A stretch of DNA of 64,000 bases, from NCBI RefSeq assembly GCF_001263355.1, contig NZ_LGYO01000012.1, positions 11,668-75,667 of the forward strand, given 5' to 3'. The notes beneath the pieces were generated by a model. It had not been told where the DNA came from and did not search any database. It worked only from the letters and a program-made list of their open reading frames with translations. A program made the position numbers and the translations under genes. Positions within the stretch are counted from its first letter, which is position 1. Each line of letters starts with the position of its first letter. Shown here one piece after another: positions 52,079-61,512 of this stretch. This DNA is from Acetobacterium bakii. GTDB taxonomy: Bacteria > Bacillota > Clostridia > Eubacteriales > Eubacteriaceae.

Positions 52079-52795
52079 ATGGAACGGGTAGCCATCGATC
52101 TGCATATCCATTCGGCACTGTCGCCCTGCGCAGAAGACGAAATGACACCCAACAACATTGTGGGTATGGCACTCATCAAAGAGCTTGATTTTATCAGCGT
52201 CACCGATCACAATTCAAGTAAAAATTTACCGGCCGTTATGAAAGTGGCCCGGGAAATAGGCGAAGGAATCTGCGTTCTGCCCGGCATCGAGGTCACCACC
52301 AAAGAAGAGGCTCACGTGCTGGCATACTTTCCAACTCTCGAAGGGGCCATGGAGCTGGACGAAATACTGTATGCTCATCTCCCGGAGATCATGAACAGGA
52401 AAGACCATTTTGGAAATCAATACATCATGGATGAAAACGATGCAATAATCGGAGAAGTGGATAAACTGCTTATTTCTGCCACAGATATTGGCATCGACAC
52501 GCTTTGGGAAACCGTCACCGCCATCGGTGGAATCATCGTTCCGGCTCACATCGATCGGAAATCCTACAGTATCATTGCATCCCTGGGCTTTATCCCTCCG
52601 GACCTGAGGATAAAAACATGCGAGGTATCAAAGGTGGAACCCATTGAAGGGATCACCAGAAAATTTATGTTTTTTAAAGACTATCAGTTTATTCACGGTT
52701 CGGATGCCCATCAACTGGAAGATATTGCCGAAAGGGAGTATTTTTTAGAGCTTGAGGATATGCGGCGGGCAACGCTATTAAAATACCTTGGTTAG
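52079..52795 (+). CDS. PHP-domain phosphoesterase
   Basis: 238 residues. Metal ligands: DLHIHSALSPCAEDEMTP near the N-terminus, SVTDHNSSKN, PGIEVTT, PAHIDR and HGSDAHQLEDI. PHP proteins hydrolyse phosphoesters; this group lies in hydrogenase-sensor clusters in clostridia with unknown substrate. ATG 52079 is chosen (2 nt after the previous stop); an in-frame ATG at 52046 would overlap the DRTGG gene. A terminator follows. Confidence 0.82.
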   Translation: MERVAIDLHIHSALSPCAEDEMTPNNIVGMALIKELDFISVTDHNSSKNLPAVMKVAREIGEGICVLPGIEVTTKEEAHVLAYFPTLEGAMELDEILYAHLPEIMNRKDHFGNQYIMDENDAIIGEVDKLLISATDIGIDTLWETVTAIGGIIVPAHIDRKSYSIIASLGFIPPDLRIKTCEVSKVEPIEGITRKFMFFKDYQFIHGSDAHQLEDIAEREYFLELEDMRRATLLKYLG

Positions 52796-52810
52796 CAATA
52801 AAAAAGCAAA

Positions 52811-52843
52811 AAAAACAGGAATCTTTTCGATTCCTGTTTTTTT
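52811..52843 (+). terminator. Intrinsic terminator
   Basis: AAAACAGGAATC / GATTCCTGTTTT with a TTTTC loop and T-run; A-rich on the other side, so it may work both ways. The 52844-53070 gap then holds the hydrogenase promoter region: an AT-rich stretch with TATAAT boxes near 52981 and 53000, and no gene. Confidence 0.88.
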
Positions 52844-53070
52844 GCAGTAAAATTCTACTCGTTTTTTGTTAAAATTCCAAATGGGTAGAATTTCTACTAC
52901 TTTTTAGAGCTCATTTAAAGGTTTTCATAAATATTTCGAATGAAAAGGGTAAAAAATTTATCTGTTATAAATATAACGAAATATAATGTTATGTGTTATA
53001 ATTACCTCGTTAGAAACTATGCTGTCAAAAGCGTAAAGGTTTGCACTATTTATTTAGGAGGTTTTGAAAA

Positions 53071-53541
53071 TTGGCTGAATTAATACCAGTTGAAAATTTG
53101 GACGTAGTAAAGGCGATTGTAGCTGAGCACAGAAATGTACCCGGTTGTTTGATGCAGATTCTGCAGGAAACACAACACAAATATGGCTATTTACCACTTG
53201 AACTACAACGTACCATTGCAGATGACTTAGGGATTCCCCTGACAGAAGTTTATGGTGTTGCAACATTTTACTCACAGTTTACACTTACACCAAAAGGTAA
53301 GTACCAGATCGGGATTTGCCTGGGAACTGCTTGTTATGTTAGAGGCTCTCAGGATATTATCGACAAGGTTAACAGTATTCTTGGTACCGTTATCGGCGAA
53401 ACAACAGCAGATGGAAAATACTCAGTTGATGCAACACGTTGTGTCGGCGCATGTGGTTTAGCACCTGTTATGATGATTAACGAAGAAGTTTTTGGTCGAC
53501 TTACGGTTAAAGATATCCCTGATATTTTAGCGAAATACTAG
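53071..53541 (+). CDS. hydC: Electron-bifurcating hydrogenase subunit HydC (NuoE-like)
   Basis: 156 residues of the 24-kDa NuoE family with one [2Fe-2S] cluster: CLGTACYVRGS and CVGACGLAPV give the four cysteines. Part of the cytoplasmic HydABCD complex, which couples H2 oxidation to reduction of both NAD and ferredoxin. It starts with TTG after AGGAGG. First gene of the hydrogenase operon; hydE follows after 7 nt. Confidence 0.95.
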   Translation: MAELIPVENLDVVKAIVAEHRNVPGCLMQILQETQHKYGYLPLELQRTIADDLGIPLTEVYGVATFYSQFTLTPKGKYQIGICLGTACYVRGSQDIIDKVNSILGTVIGETTADGKYSVDATRCVGACGLAPVMMINEEVFGRLTVKDIPDILAKY

Positions 53542-53548
53542 TTAAAAC

Positions 53549-54097
53549 ATGAAAGAGTTATCCCTTCACATTCTTGATATCACCCAGAATTCAATCCGAG
53601 CGGAAGCAAGTCTCGTAGCCCTGATGATTAGCGAATCGATAGCGGACAATAACCTGACGATTATCATTGAAGATAATGGCAACGGTATTCCCGCCGATAA
53701 GCTTGCAACGATTTCCGATCCCTTTGTCACATCCAGAACCACCCGAAAAGTCGGGTTGGGATTATCTCTTTTTAAAGCAGCAGCGGAAGCATGTGATGGC
53801 TTTTTCGAGATTACCTCAGAGTTCGGGGTTGGGACAAAGGTTATTGGATCATTCAGAAGGGATCATATCGATCGTGTTCCCCTAGGGAACATGGCAGATA
53901 CGATTGTTACCATGGTGATGTCCTTTGGAGCGGCTGACCTCATTTATGAACATAACTATAATCATCGATTATTTAGTTTTGATACACGAGAAATAAAAGA
54001 GACTCTGGAAGTTACTACCCTTAACGAAGTTGATATCCTTAATTGGATACGTGAATTCGTCAAAGAGGGTCTCGAAGAAATAAAGGAGGAAGAATAA
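53549..54097 (+). CDS. hydE: HATPase-domain protein of hydrogenase operon (HydE of Acetobacterium)
   Basis: 182 residues. A GHKL ATPase fold: ILDITQNSIRAEA (N box), IIEDNGNGIP, and TRKVGLGLSLFKAAA. There is no dimerisation His box, so it is not a standard histidine kinase. In Acetobacterium woodii the hydrogenase operon has a gene in this place called hydE; it is unrelated to the radical-SAM maturase also called HydE. Its C-terminal 60 residues are family-specific. It probably regulates the complex or its genes. Next gene starts 1 nt after the stop. Confidence 0.82.
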   Translation: MKELSLHILDITQNSIRAEASLVALMISESIADNNLTIIIEDNGNGIPADKLATISDPFVTSRTTRKVGLGLSLFKAAAEACDGFFEITSEFGVGTKVIGSFRRDHIDRVPLGNMADTIVTMVMSFGAADLIYEHNYNHRLFSFDTREIKETLEVTTLNEVDILNWIREFVKEGLEEIKEEE

Positions 54098-54098
54098 T

Positions 54099-54497
54099 AT
54101 GGCAAAGTCCCTAGCTGAATTAAAAGCGATTCGAGATAAAAAAGTTAATGAAATAAATTTACGACACGGGAAAAATGGTTACCGTGTTGTCGTAGGAATG
54201 GCAACTTGTGGAATCGCCGCCGGCGCACGTCCTGTCATGGTAAAACTCATGGAAGAGGTTGCTGCTAATGGTTTAAATGATGTCACTGTAGCTCAAACCG
54301 GTTGTATTGGTTCTTGTCGTCTTGAACCCATTGTTGAAGTATACGATGGCGAAGGCAATAAAGTTACCTACGTTCATATGACCCCGGAAAAAGTTACTAA
54401 AGTCGTTGAACAACACTTAACATCAGGAAAAGTTGTTGATGAATATACCATGACAATTGTCGATGGTAAAATTATCAGTCCTGAAGTTAAGGCTTAA
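54099..54497 (+). CDS. hydD: Hydrogenase small subunit HydD ([2Fe-2S] thioredoxin-like)
   Basis: 132 residues of thioredoxin-like ferredoxin type: MATCGIAAGARPVM and QTGCIGSCRLEP hold the cysteines. It resembles the N-terminal domain of HydB. In A. woodii a HydD subunit of about this size copurifies with HydABC. AGGAGG precedes the ATG. hydB follows after 19 nt. Confidence 0.9.
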   Translation: MAKSLAELKAIRDKKVNEINLRHGKNGYRVVVGMATCGIAAGARPVMVKLMEEVAANGLNDVTVAQTGCIGSCRLEPIVEVYDGEGNKVTYVHMTPEKVTKVVEQHLTSGKVVDEYTMTIVDGKIISPEVKA

Positions 54498-54516
54498 TTG
54501 AGGAGGAGAAGAACAG

Positions 54517-56316
54517 ATGGCATATAAACGGTCGCAGATACTAATTTGTGGTGGCACAGGATGTACTTCCTCTGGTTCCATGTTATTAGCGAAAGAAGTA
54601 AAAAAAGAATTAATTAAACACGATATTCTCGATGAAATCGAAGTTGTTGTAACCGGTTGTTTTGGTTTATGTGAACTGGGTCCAGTCGTTATTGTCTACC
54701 CAGAAGGAACTTTCTACAGCCGCGTTGAATCCAGCGATATTAAAGAATTGGTTGAAGAACATCTTGTTAAAGGTCGTCCTCTGGATCGACTGATTTACAC
54801 TGAAAAAGGCGATGGTCATCATCCATTATCAATCAATGAACTTGGATTCTTTAAAAAACAAAAACGTATTGTTCTTGCTAACTGTGGTGTTATTGACCCA
54901 GAAAACATTGACGAATACATTGGATTCAACGGTTACACAGCAATAGAAAAAGTGCTTTTGACCATGACACCACAGGAAGTAATCGACGTTATCAAAGCGT
55001 CTGGTCTTCGTGGACGTGGGGGCGGAGGCTTTCCAACCGGCCTCAAATGGCAATTTACTCATGATGCAGTTTCACCTGACGGCGTAAAATATGTTGCATG
55101 TAACGCTGATGAAGGAGATCCTGGCGCATTCATGGATCGTTCCGTATTAGAAGGCGATCCCCATTCACTGATCGAAGCAATGTCCATTGCGGCTTATGCC
55201 ATTGGTTCATCCAAGGGTTACGTTTATGTACGTGCTGAGTATCCAATCGCTGTAAAACGTCTTCAGATTGCAATCGATCAAGCCAAAGAATACGGCTTAT
55301 TGGGAGAAAATATCTTTGATACCGATTTCTCCTTCGATTTAGAAATTCGTTTAGGCGCCGGCGCATTTGTATGCGGCGAAGAAACTGCCCTGATGAACTC
55401 TATTGAAGGTAAACGTGGCGAACCTCGTCCTCGTCCTCCATTCCCAGCTAACAAAGGTCTTTTCGGAAAACCAACCGTACTTAACAACGTTGAAACTTAC
55501 GGAAACATTACTGCCATTATTCTTAATGGTGCAGAATGGTTTGCCTCTGTAGGAACCGAACGATCCAAGGGAACCAAAGTATTTGCATTGGGCGGAAAAA
55601 TCAACAACACCGGATTATTAGAAATTCCAATGGGCACAACCCTGAGAGAAATTGTCTATGAAATCGGCGGCGGTATTCCCAACGGTAAAGCCTTTAAAGC
55701 TGCTCAAACCGGCGGTCCTTCCGGCGGCTGTATCCCAACATCAATGCTTGATACTCCAATCGATTACGATAACCTCATCGCCATTGGCTCAATGATGGGT
55801 TCCGGTGGTCTCATCGTTATGGATGAAGACAACTGTATGGTTGATGTTGCTCGTTTCTTCCTTGACTTTACTCAGGACGAGTCCTGTGGTAAATGTCCAC
55901 CTTGCCGTATTGGTACCAAAAGAATGCTTGAAATTCTTGAACGTATCTGTGACGGAAAAGGGGTTGAAGGCGATATCGAACGACTTCAGGATTTAGCCGA
56001 AGGCATTAAAGCTTCAGCTCTTTGTGGTCTTGGACAAACAGCACCAAACCCTGTCCTGTCTACCATTCATTATTTCAGAGATGAATATGAAGCCCATATC
56101 AATGATAAAAAATGTCCAGCAGGCGTTTGTAAACATCTGTTAAACTACACAATCAACGAAGATACATGTAAGGGCTGTGGTATTTGTGCTAAAAAATGTC
56201 CAGCAGAAGCGATTTCCGGAGAAAAGAAAAAACCATTTACCATTGATACAGCAAAATGTATTAAATGTGGTGCCTGTATTGAAGCCTGTCCATTCGGCTC
56301 AATTTCAAGGGCTTAG
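54517..56316 (+). CDS. hydB: Electron-bifurcating hydrogenase subunit HydB (NuoF-like)
   Basis: 599 residues. N-terminal thioredoxin-like [2Fe-2S] domain (CGGTGCTSSGS, VTGCFGLCELGP); NuoF core with FMN/NAD-binding GLRGRGGGGFPTGLKW and ADEGDPGAFMDR; cluster CGKCPPCRIGT; and two C-terminal ferredoxin motifs, CKGCGICAKKCP and CIKCGACIEACP. It holds the flavin at which NADH and ferredoxin electrons merge or split. AGGAGG precedes the ATG. Confidence 0.97.
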   Translation: MAYKRSQILICGGTGCTSSGSMLLAKEVKKELIKHDILDEIEVVVTGCFGLCELGPVVIVYPEGTFYSRVESSDIKELVEEHLVKGRPLDRLIYTEKGDGHHPLSINELGFFKKQKRIVLANCGVIDPENIDEYIGFNGYTAIEKVLLTMTPQEVIDVIKASGLRGRGGGGFPTGLKWQFTHDAVSPDGVKYVACNADEGDPGAFMDRSVLEGDPHSLIEAMSIAAYAIGSSKGYVYVRAEYPIAVKRLQIAIDQAKEYGLLGENIFDTDFSFDLEIRLGAGAFVCGEETALMNSIEGKRGEPRPRPPFPANKGLFGKPTVLNNVETYGNITAIILNGAEWFASVGTERSKGTKVFALGGKINNTGLLEIPMGTTLREIVYEIGGGIPNGKAFKAAQTGGPSGGCIPTSMLDTPIDYDNLIAIGSMMGSGGLIVMDEDNCMVDVARFFLDFTQDESCGKCPPCRIGTKRMLEILERICDGKGVEGDIERLQDLAEGIKASALCGLGQTAPNPVLSTIHYFRDEYEAHINDKKCPAGVCKHLLNYTINEDTCKGCGICAKKCPAEAISGEKKKPFTIDTAKCIKCGACIEACPFGSISRA

Positions 56317-56336
56317 GATAGGGGAGTGACAGAGAG

Positions 56337-58088
56337 ATGAAAGAGATTACTTTTAAAATTAATGGCCAGGATATGACTGTTCCAGAAGGTACAACCATCC
56401 TAGAAGCGGCAAAATTAAATAATATCGATATACCTACACTATGTTATTTAAAGGGAATCAATGAAATTGGTGCCTGCCGTATGTGTTTGGTTGAAATTAA
56501 AGGAGCAAGAGCATTACAGGCAGCATGTGTATACCCAGTTGCCAATGGTATCGAAGTTCTAACCAATTCACCTAAAGTACGTAAAGCAAGAAAAGTCAAT
56601 TTAGAATTGATTCTTTCGAACCATAATCGCGAATGTACTATTTGTGTCCGCAGTGAAAACTGTGAACTTCAGGCTTTAGCAAAAGAAATTGGTGTATCTG
56701 ATATTCCTTTCGAAGGCGAAAAATCAGGAACATTAATTGATAATAAATCAACATCCATCGTTAGAGACGAAACCAAATGTATTCTTTGCAAGCGTTGTGT
56801 GGCCGTTTGTGCAAATGTACAAAATGTTGCCGTACTTGGAAGCGTTGGACGTGGATTTACTTCTCAGGTTCAGCCAGTATTCGGCAAATCTTTGGCCGAT
56901 GTTGGATGTATCAACTGTGGACAATGTATCATTAACTGTCCAGTCGGCGCATTAACAGAAAAATCTGATGTACAGCGTGTTTGGGATGCAATCGAAGATC
57001 CTACCAAAACTGTTATCGTTCAGACTGCACCAGCAGTACGATCAGCTTTAGGAGAAGAATTCGGATATCCAATCGGAACTCGTGCTACCGGACAAATGGC
57101 AGCAGCGCTGCGACGTCTTGGTTTTGATAAAGTATTTGATACCGATTTCGCAGCCGATGTTACCATCATGGAAGAAGGAACAGAACTTCTGGGCCGTCTC
57201 AACAATGGTGGCGTTCTACCAATGATCACATCCTGTTCACCAGGTTGGATCAAATACATTGAAACTTATTACCCAGAAGCACTTCCTCATCTTTCAAGCT
57301 GTAAATCACCACAGAACATGGCTGGCGCATTATTAAAAAGCCACTATGCAGAAACCAATAACATCGACCCTAAAGATATGGTTGTTGTATCGGTAATGCC
57401 TTGTACTGCTAAAAAATATGAAATTCAGCGACCAGAATTAAACGTTGACGGCAACCAGGATGTTGATATCTCTATCACAACCCGTGAGCTAGCGCGAATG
57501 ATCAAAGAAGCTAGAATTATGTATACACAGCTTCCAGATGAAGATTTTGATGCTTACTATGGCGAATCCACAGGCGCAGCTGTTATTTTCGGCGCAACCG
57601 GTGGTGTTATGGAAGCAGCAGTCAGAACACTGGCAGACATTCTTAACAACAAAGACATTCAAGAAATCGACTATGTCGGTGTTCGTGGAGTTGAAGGCGT
57701 TAAAACTGCAACAGTTGATGTAACCCCAGATTTAGCAGTTAAAGTAGTCATTGCTCATGGCGGTAGCAACATCAATACCGTGATGAAACAATTAGTGGCT
57801 GGCGAACTGGCTGATACACATTTCATTGAATTAATGGGATGTCCAGGCGGTTGTGTTAACGGTGGTGGTCAACCGATTGTATCTGCGAAAACTAAAATGG
57901 ATGTGGATATTCGTGCTGAAAGAGCAAAAGTTCTTTATGACGAAGATTCAAAACATTTAAAATATCGTAAATCACATCAGAACCCATCCGTAATTAAACT
58001 GTACGAAGAATATTTAGGAGAACCAAACGGCCATAAAGCCCATCACATTCTCCATACAACCTATAGCCAAAAACCAAAATTATATTAA
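56337..58088 (+). CDS. hydA: Electron-bifurcating FeFe-hydrogenase catalytic subunit HydA
   Basis: 583 residues. An N-terminal [2Fe-2S] domain (CYLKGINEIGACRMC), a His-ligated cluster (HNRECTICVRSENC), two [4Fe-4S] motifs (CILCKRCVAVC, CINCGQCIINCP), then the H-cluster domain with all three signatures intact: L1 TSCSPGW, L2 MPCTAKKYE, L3 MGCPGGCVNGGGQP. It makes or splits H2. Last gene of the operon; a terminator follows. Confidence 0.98.
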   Translation: MKEITFKINGQDMTVPEGTTILEAAKLNNIDIPTLCYLKGINEIGACRMCLVEIKGARALQAACVYPVANGIEVLTNSPKVRKARKVNLELILSNHNRECTICVRSENCELQALAKEIGVSDIPFEGEKSGTLIDNKSTSIVRDETKCILCKRCVAVCANVQNVAVLGSVGRGFTSQVQPVFGKSLADVGCINCGQCIINCPVGALTEKSDVQRVWDAIEDPTKTVIVQTAPAVRSALGEEFGYPIGTRATGQMAAALRRLGFDKVFDTDFAADVTIMEEGTELLGRLNNGGVLPMITSCSPGWIKYIETYYPEALPHLSSCKSPQNMAGALLKSHYAETNNIDPKDMVVVSVMPCTAKKYEIQRPELNVDGNQDVDISITTRELARMIKEARIMYTQLPDEDFDAYYGESTGAAVIFGATGGVMEAAVRTLADILNNKDIQEIDYVGVRGVEGVKTATVDVTPDLAVKVVIAHGGSNINTVMKQLVAGELADTHFIELMGCPGGCVNGGGQPIVSAKTKMDVDIRAERAKVLYDEDSKHLKYRKSHQNPSVIKLYEEYLGEPNGHKAHHILHTTYSQKPKLY

Positions 58089-58106
58089 TCGGCAAATAGA
58101 TTGAAC

Positions 58107-58148
58107 ACACAAAAAAGACCCAATAATGGGTCTTTTTTGTGTTATAAT
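58107..58148 (+). terminator. Terminator after hydA, overlapping -10 box of recD2
   Basis: ACACAAAAAAGACCCA / TGGGTCTTTTTTGTGT with an ATAA loop; A-run and T-run are within the arms, so it may act both ways. TATAAT at 58143-58148 directly follows and suits as -10 box for recD2. Confidence 0.85.
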
Positions 58149-58171
58149 TAAATAAAAACAGGAGAGCGTTA

Positions 58172-60385
58172 ATGGAAACGATAAAGGGAGCGGTGGAGCA
58201 CATCGTGTTTAGAAATAGCAGTAACGGCTATACCGTAGCCCATTTTGATATTGAGGGGGACATGGTTACCGTGGTTGGCAATTTTGAGGAACTTAATCTG
58301 GGCGAGTACCTTAAAATGACCGGCTTTTGGATCGAGCATAAAAATTACGGGGATCAGTTTTCCATGGAAAGCTATGCCATGGAAATCCCCACTTCCACCG
58401 AGGGGATTACCCGGTATCTGGCTTCGGGGATTCTGCCGGGGATTGGCGAAAAAACGGCCAAGGCGATTGTTAAGCATTTCGGCGAAGATACTCTGGATAT
58501 CCTGGATAACAATCCCGACCGGTTGTCCGAAATCAAAGGCATCGGCAAGAAAACCCTGGCCGGGATTAAAGAGGTTTATACCGAACAACGGGAGGTCCGG
58601 CACATTATGATCCAGATCCAGGATTATGGGATCTCGGCCAACTGGGCCATGAAGCTCTATAAGACCTACAAGGCCGATACCATTTCGGTGCTGCTGAATA
58701 ATCCCTACCAGATGATCGACGACATCAGGGGCATCGGCTTCAAAATAGCCGATCAGATTGCCGAACAGCTGGGGTTTGAAACCACCAGCCCCGGGCGCAT
58801 TCTGGCGGGCATTAATTATTCCCTGAGTGAATGCTACAACCGGGGTAACACCTTTATGACCGAAGCCGAATTGGTTGACACCAGCTCCCGGATTTTAGGC
58901 GTCGATGCCGATGAAATAGTGTATCAACTGGGTGAACTCATTCTAATGGGCGGCATTATTCAAGAAACCGTCCGGGATCAAATCGTTTATTATCCCCGCA
59001 ATCTCTATGAGGCTGAGGATAACACCGCTTTGGCCATGGCTCGGATTAGCAAAGGGATCTATGAAATTCCCAACATGGATATTGAAGCGAAAATAAAAAA
59101 ATACGAGAAAGATATGTCGATTACCCTGGATGACAAACAGCGGGAAGCTATTATCGCGGCAATGGATCACGGGGTTATCATCATTACCGGCGGACCGGGC
59201 ACCGGAAAAACAACCATTATCAACGGCATTGTGCGCATTTTCGAAGAAATGGGCTTAAAAACCGTCTTAGCGGCACCCACCGGCCGGGCCGCCAAACGCA
59301 TCACCGAAACCACCGGGCACGAAGCCAAAACCATTCACCGGCTGCTGGAATATGAGTTTAGCCAAAACGAGGATTTCCCCAGTTTTTCCAAGGATGAAGG
59401 CAATCCCCTGGAAGTGGATGCAATCATCGTCGATGAATCCTCGATGATCGATATATTGCTAATGGACAGCCTGCTCACGGCCATCCAGCCGGGCACCCGG
59501 CTGATTATGGTCGGGGATGCCGACCAATTGCCCTCAGTGGGGCCGGGAAATGTGCTTAAAGATGTCATTGAAAGTGACGTGGTTAAGGTGTTGGGTCTCG
59601 AACGCATTTATCGCCAGTCTGCGGAAAGCATGATTTCCGTGAATGCCTTTGAAATCAACCATGGTCACATGCCGGACATCAACAACGAAAGTGACTTTTT
59701 ATTTTTAAACAAAAACGACGGGGATAAACTCCTTAAGGATATTTTAGAGTTGGTTACCTATCGCATCCCCAATGCCAAAGGCTTTAAAAGCATCCAGGAT
59801 ATCCAGGTCATTTCGCCCATGAAAAAAGGAAAAGTCGGGGTCGTCAATCTAAACAAAGAACTTCAAGGGGTGCTTAATCCACCCTCGGATAGTCGTGCCC
59901 AGCGGGAGTTTGGCATGGTCATTTACCGGGAAGGCGACAAAGTCATGCAGATCAAAAACAATTATCGCATGAAATGGGAAGACGTCAACGGCTTTGAAGA
60001 AGGGGAAGGGATTTATAACGGCGACATCGGTATTCTGGAAACCATCAACGAACGGGAGAAAAGCTTTACCATTATATTTAATGATGGCAAACGCGTGGTT
60101 TACGACTTCGACCAGATGGATGAAATCACCCATGCCTACGCCATGACCGTTCATAAAAGCCAGGGCAGCGAATTTCCAGTGGTGATCATGCCGATTGTCG
60201 GAGGCCCACCTTTGTTTCTCAATCGCAAACTCCTTTACACCGCCGTGACCCGAGCCAAAAAACTCCTGATCCTGATGGGCAGCAACTACGTCTTTCGCCA
60301 GATGATCAAATCCGGCGATTCCCAGGAGCGCCAAACCGCCCTAAAAGAACGCATCATCGATTATATCAACAACCCCATGATCTAA
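58172..60385 (+). CDS. recD2: ATP-dependent DNA helicase RecD2
   Basis: 737 residues. The N-terminal OB-like and helix-hairpin-helix region (GILPGIGEKTAKAIVKHFGED, IKGIGKKTLAGI) is what separates RecD2 from RecD. Then superfamily-1 motifs follow: GGPGTGKTT (I), VDESSMID (II), GDADQLPSVGPG (III), and MTVHKSQGSEFP plus YTAVTRAKKLL at the end. RecD2 works without RecBC and protects replication forks. GGAG precedes the ATG. Confidence 0.95.
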   Translation: METIKGAVEHIVFRNSSNGYTVAHFDIEGDMVTVVGNFEELNLGEYLKMTGFWIEHKNYGDQFSMESYAMEIPTSTEGITRYLASGILPGIGEKTAKAIVKHFGEDTLDILDNNPDRLSEIKGIGKKTLAGIKEVYTEQREVRHIMIQIQDYGISANWAMKLYKTYKADTISVLLNNPYQMIDDIRGIGFKIADQIAEQLGFETTSPGRILAGINYSLSECYNRGNTFMTEAELVDTSSRILGVDADEIVYQLGELILMGGIIQETVRDQIVYYPRNLYEAEDNTALAMARISKGIYEIPNMDIEAKIKKYEKDMSITLDDKQREAIIAAMDHGVIIITGGPGTGKTTIINGIVRIFEEMGLKTVLAAPTGRAAKRITETTGHEAKTIHRLLEYEFSQNEDFPSFSKDEGNPLEVDAIIVDESSMIDILLMDSLLTAIQPGTRLIMVGDADQLPSVGPGNVLKDVIESDVVKVLGLERIYRQSAESMISVNAFEINHGHMPDINNESDFLFLNKNDGDKLLKDILELVTYRIPNAKGFKSIQDIQVISPMKKGKVGVVNLNKELQGVLNPPSDSRAQREFGMVIYREGDKVMQIKNNYRMKWEDVNGFEEGEGIYNGDIGILETINEREKSFTIIFNDGKRVVYDFDQMDEITHAYAMTVHKSQGSEFPVVIMPIVGGPPLFLNRKLLYTAVTRAKKLLILMGSNYVFRQMIKSGDSQERQTALKERIIDYINNPMI

Positions 60386-60460
60386 ACTAAACGAATTAAA
60401 AAATCGACGTCATTTCCGTCCCGTGGATTTTGTGTGAAAAATGAACGTAACCTCTGGCCC

Positions 60461-60491
60461 GTTGGGGCGATTATCAATCGCCCGCAACGTT
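60461..60491. repeat. Short GC palindrome, copy E
   Basis: GGGGCGATTATCAATCGCCC followed by GCAACGTT, flanked by GCCC/GGGC. Same family as copy B. The 60386-60585 gap otherwise holds nothing recognised. Confidence 0.6.
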
Positions 60492-60585
60492 GGGCAACAC
60501 ATCCAACGTCCACGGGTAAACACCCAACCCATGCCAACCACCCAACCACAAAACCAATCGATTAAACCAAAACGGGAGGATCGCC

Positions 60586-61344
60586 ATGAACATTCAATCT
60601 GCGCTCATGACCTTTCTGGAAAACAACCTCTTTTTAAAAAACGGCACCTGTCCGATCTGCGGCAAGGTTTTGTTTATAACCAAAAACTTCCTGTGCAGTT
60701 CCTGCGAAGAAGATCTTCCCTTCATCACCGGTCCAACCTGCAAGACCTGCGGCCGCCAGGTCTATGAAAAAAAGCAGCGCCCCTGCAAACCCTGTGGCGT
60801 GGGCCGGTTTCCCTTTGCCGGGGGTTACACCTGGCTGAGTTATCAAAAATCCGCGATGGCTTTGGTTTATGCCATCAAATTCAAAAACCGTCCCCATTTG
60901 GGAATCTGGACCGGCAATCACATCGGCCAGGCCCTGACTCAGGTTTCCTGGATCTGGGAAATCGACCTGATCATTCCGATACCCCTGCACCCCAGCCGAC
61001 TTGAGGAACGGGGATACAATCAAAGCGAAAAAATCGCCACAGGGTTACTGGAAGGTTTATCACAAAACGTTAAACCCAATCAAAACATGCCGGAACTAAA
61101 ACCCCAGTGCCTGCGGCGCAGTCGGGATACACCGCATCAGGTGGGACAGGGCAGAGACGAACGCTTGAATAATCTCATCGGTGCCTTTAGTGCCGAATAT
61201 CTGGAAGCTATTCAGGGCAAAATCATACTACTGGTGGACGATGTTCTCACCACCGGAGCAACTTTGGCAGAAGCCAGTGCTACACTATTAGAGGCAGGCG
61301 CAAGAAAAGTTTACATTGTCACCGTTTGCGCGGTACCGGAATAG
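60586..61344 (+). CDS. comF: ComF-family phosphoribosyltransferase-like protein
   Basis: 252 residues. N-terminal zinc ribbon (CPICGK, CSSCEE, CKTCGR, CKPCGVG), then a phosphoribosyltransferase-type domain with the PRPP loop VDDVLTTGATLAEA. ComF assists DNA uptake during competence, possibly near the PriA helicase. GGGAGG precedes the ATG. The neighbouring recD2 also concerns DNA processing. Confidence 0.88.
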   Translation: MNIQSALMTFLENNLFLKNGTCPICGKVLFITKNFLCSSCEEDLPFITGPTCKTCGRQVYEKKQRPCKPCGVGRFPFAGGYTWLSYQKSAMALVYAIKFKNRPHLGIWTGNHIGQALTQVSWIWEIDLIIPIPLHPSRLEERGYNQSEKIATGLLEGLSQNVKPNQNMPELKPQCLRRSRDTPHQVGQGRDERLNNLIGAFSAEYLEAIQGKIILLVDDVLTTGATLAEASATLLEAGARKVYIVTVCAVPE

Positions 61345-61412
61345 GCGCTTTTGTGGAAACCACGAGTAGGCCTGAATTTCAGGGCACCATTAGGCCTGTT
61401 TATATCCTTAAG

Positions 61413-61436
61413 AAGACCGGATAAGGTCTTTTTTTT
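61413..61436 (+). terminator. Intrinsic terminator after comF
   Basis: AAGACC / GGTCTT with a six-base loop and a run of eight T. Confidence 0.75.
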
Positions 61437-61512
61437 GTGGCAAAATCAAGGAAAAAATGGTATGCTTGTATGGCAAAAATGAAAAATAACCCATATAGGA
61501 GAGAGAAAACCT

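Noticed and set aside
52844-53070. Rex (NADH-sensing) operator upstream of hydC
   Set aside because: No TTGTGAA-N4-TTCACAA-like palindrome; only AT-rich GTTATA repeats are seen.
53549-54097. HydE radical-SAM maturase
   Set aside because: No CX3CX2C motif; the sequence is a GHKL ATPase. Only the name coincides.
13134-60491. CRISPR array
   Set aside because: The repeated palindromes are single copies scattered far apart, without regular spacers or cas genes.
60441-60767. 108-residue plus-strand frame before comF
   Set aside because: It begins within a palindromic repeat and runs into comF in another frame; the comF frame has the zinc and PRTase motifs.
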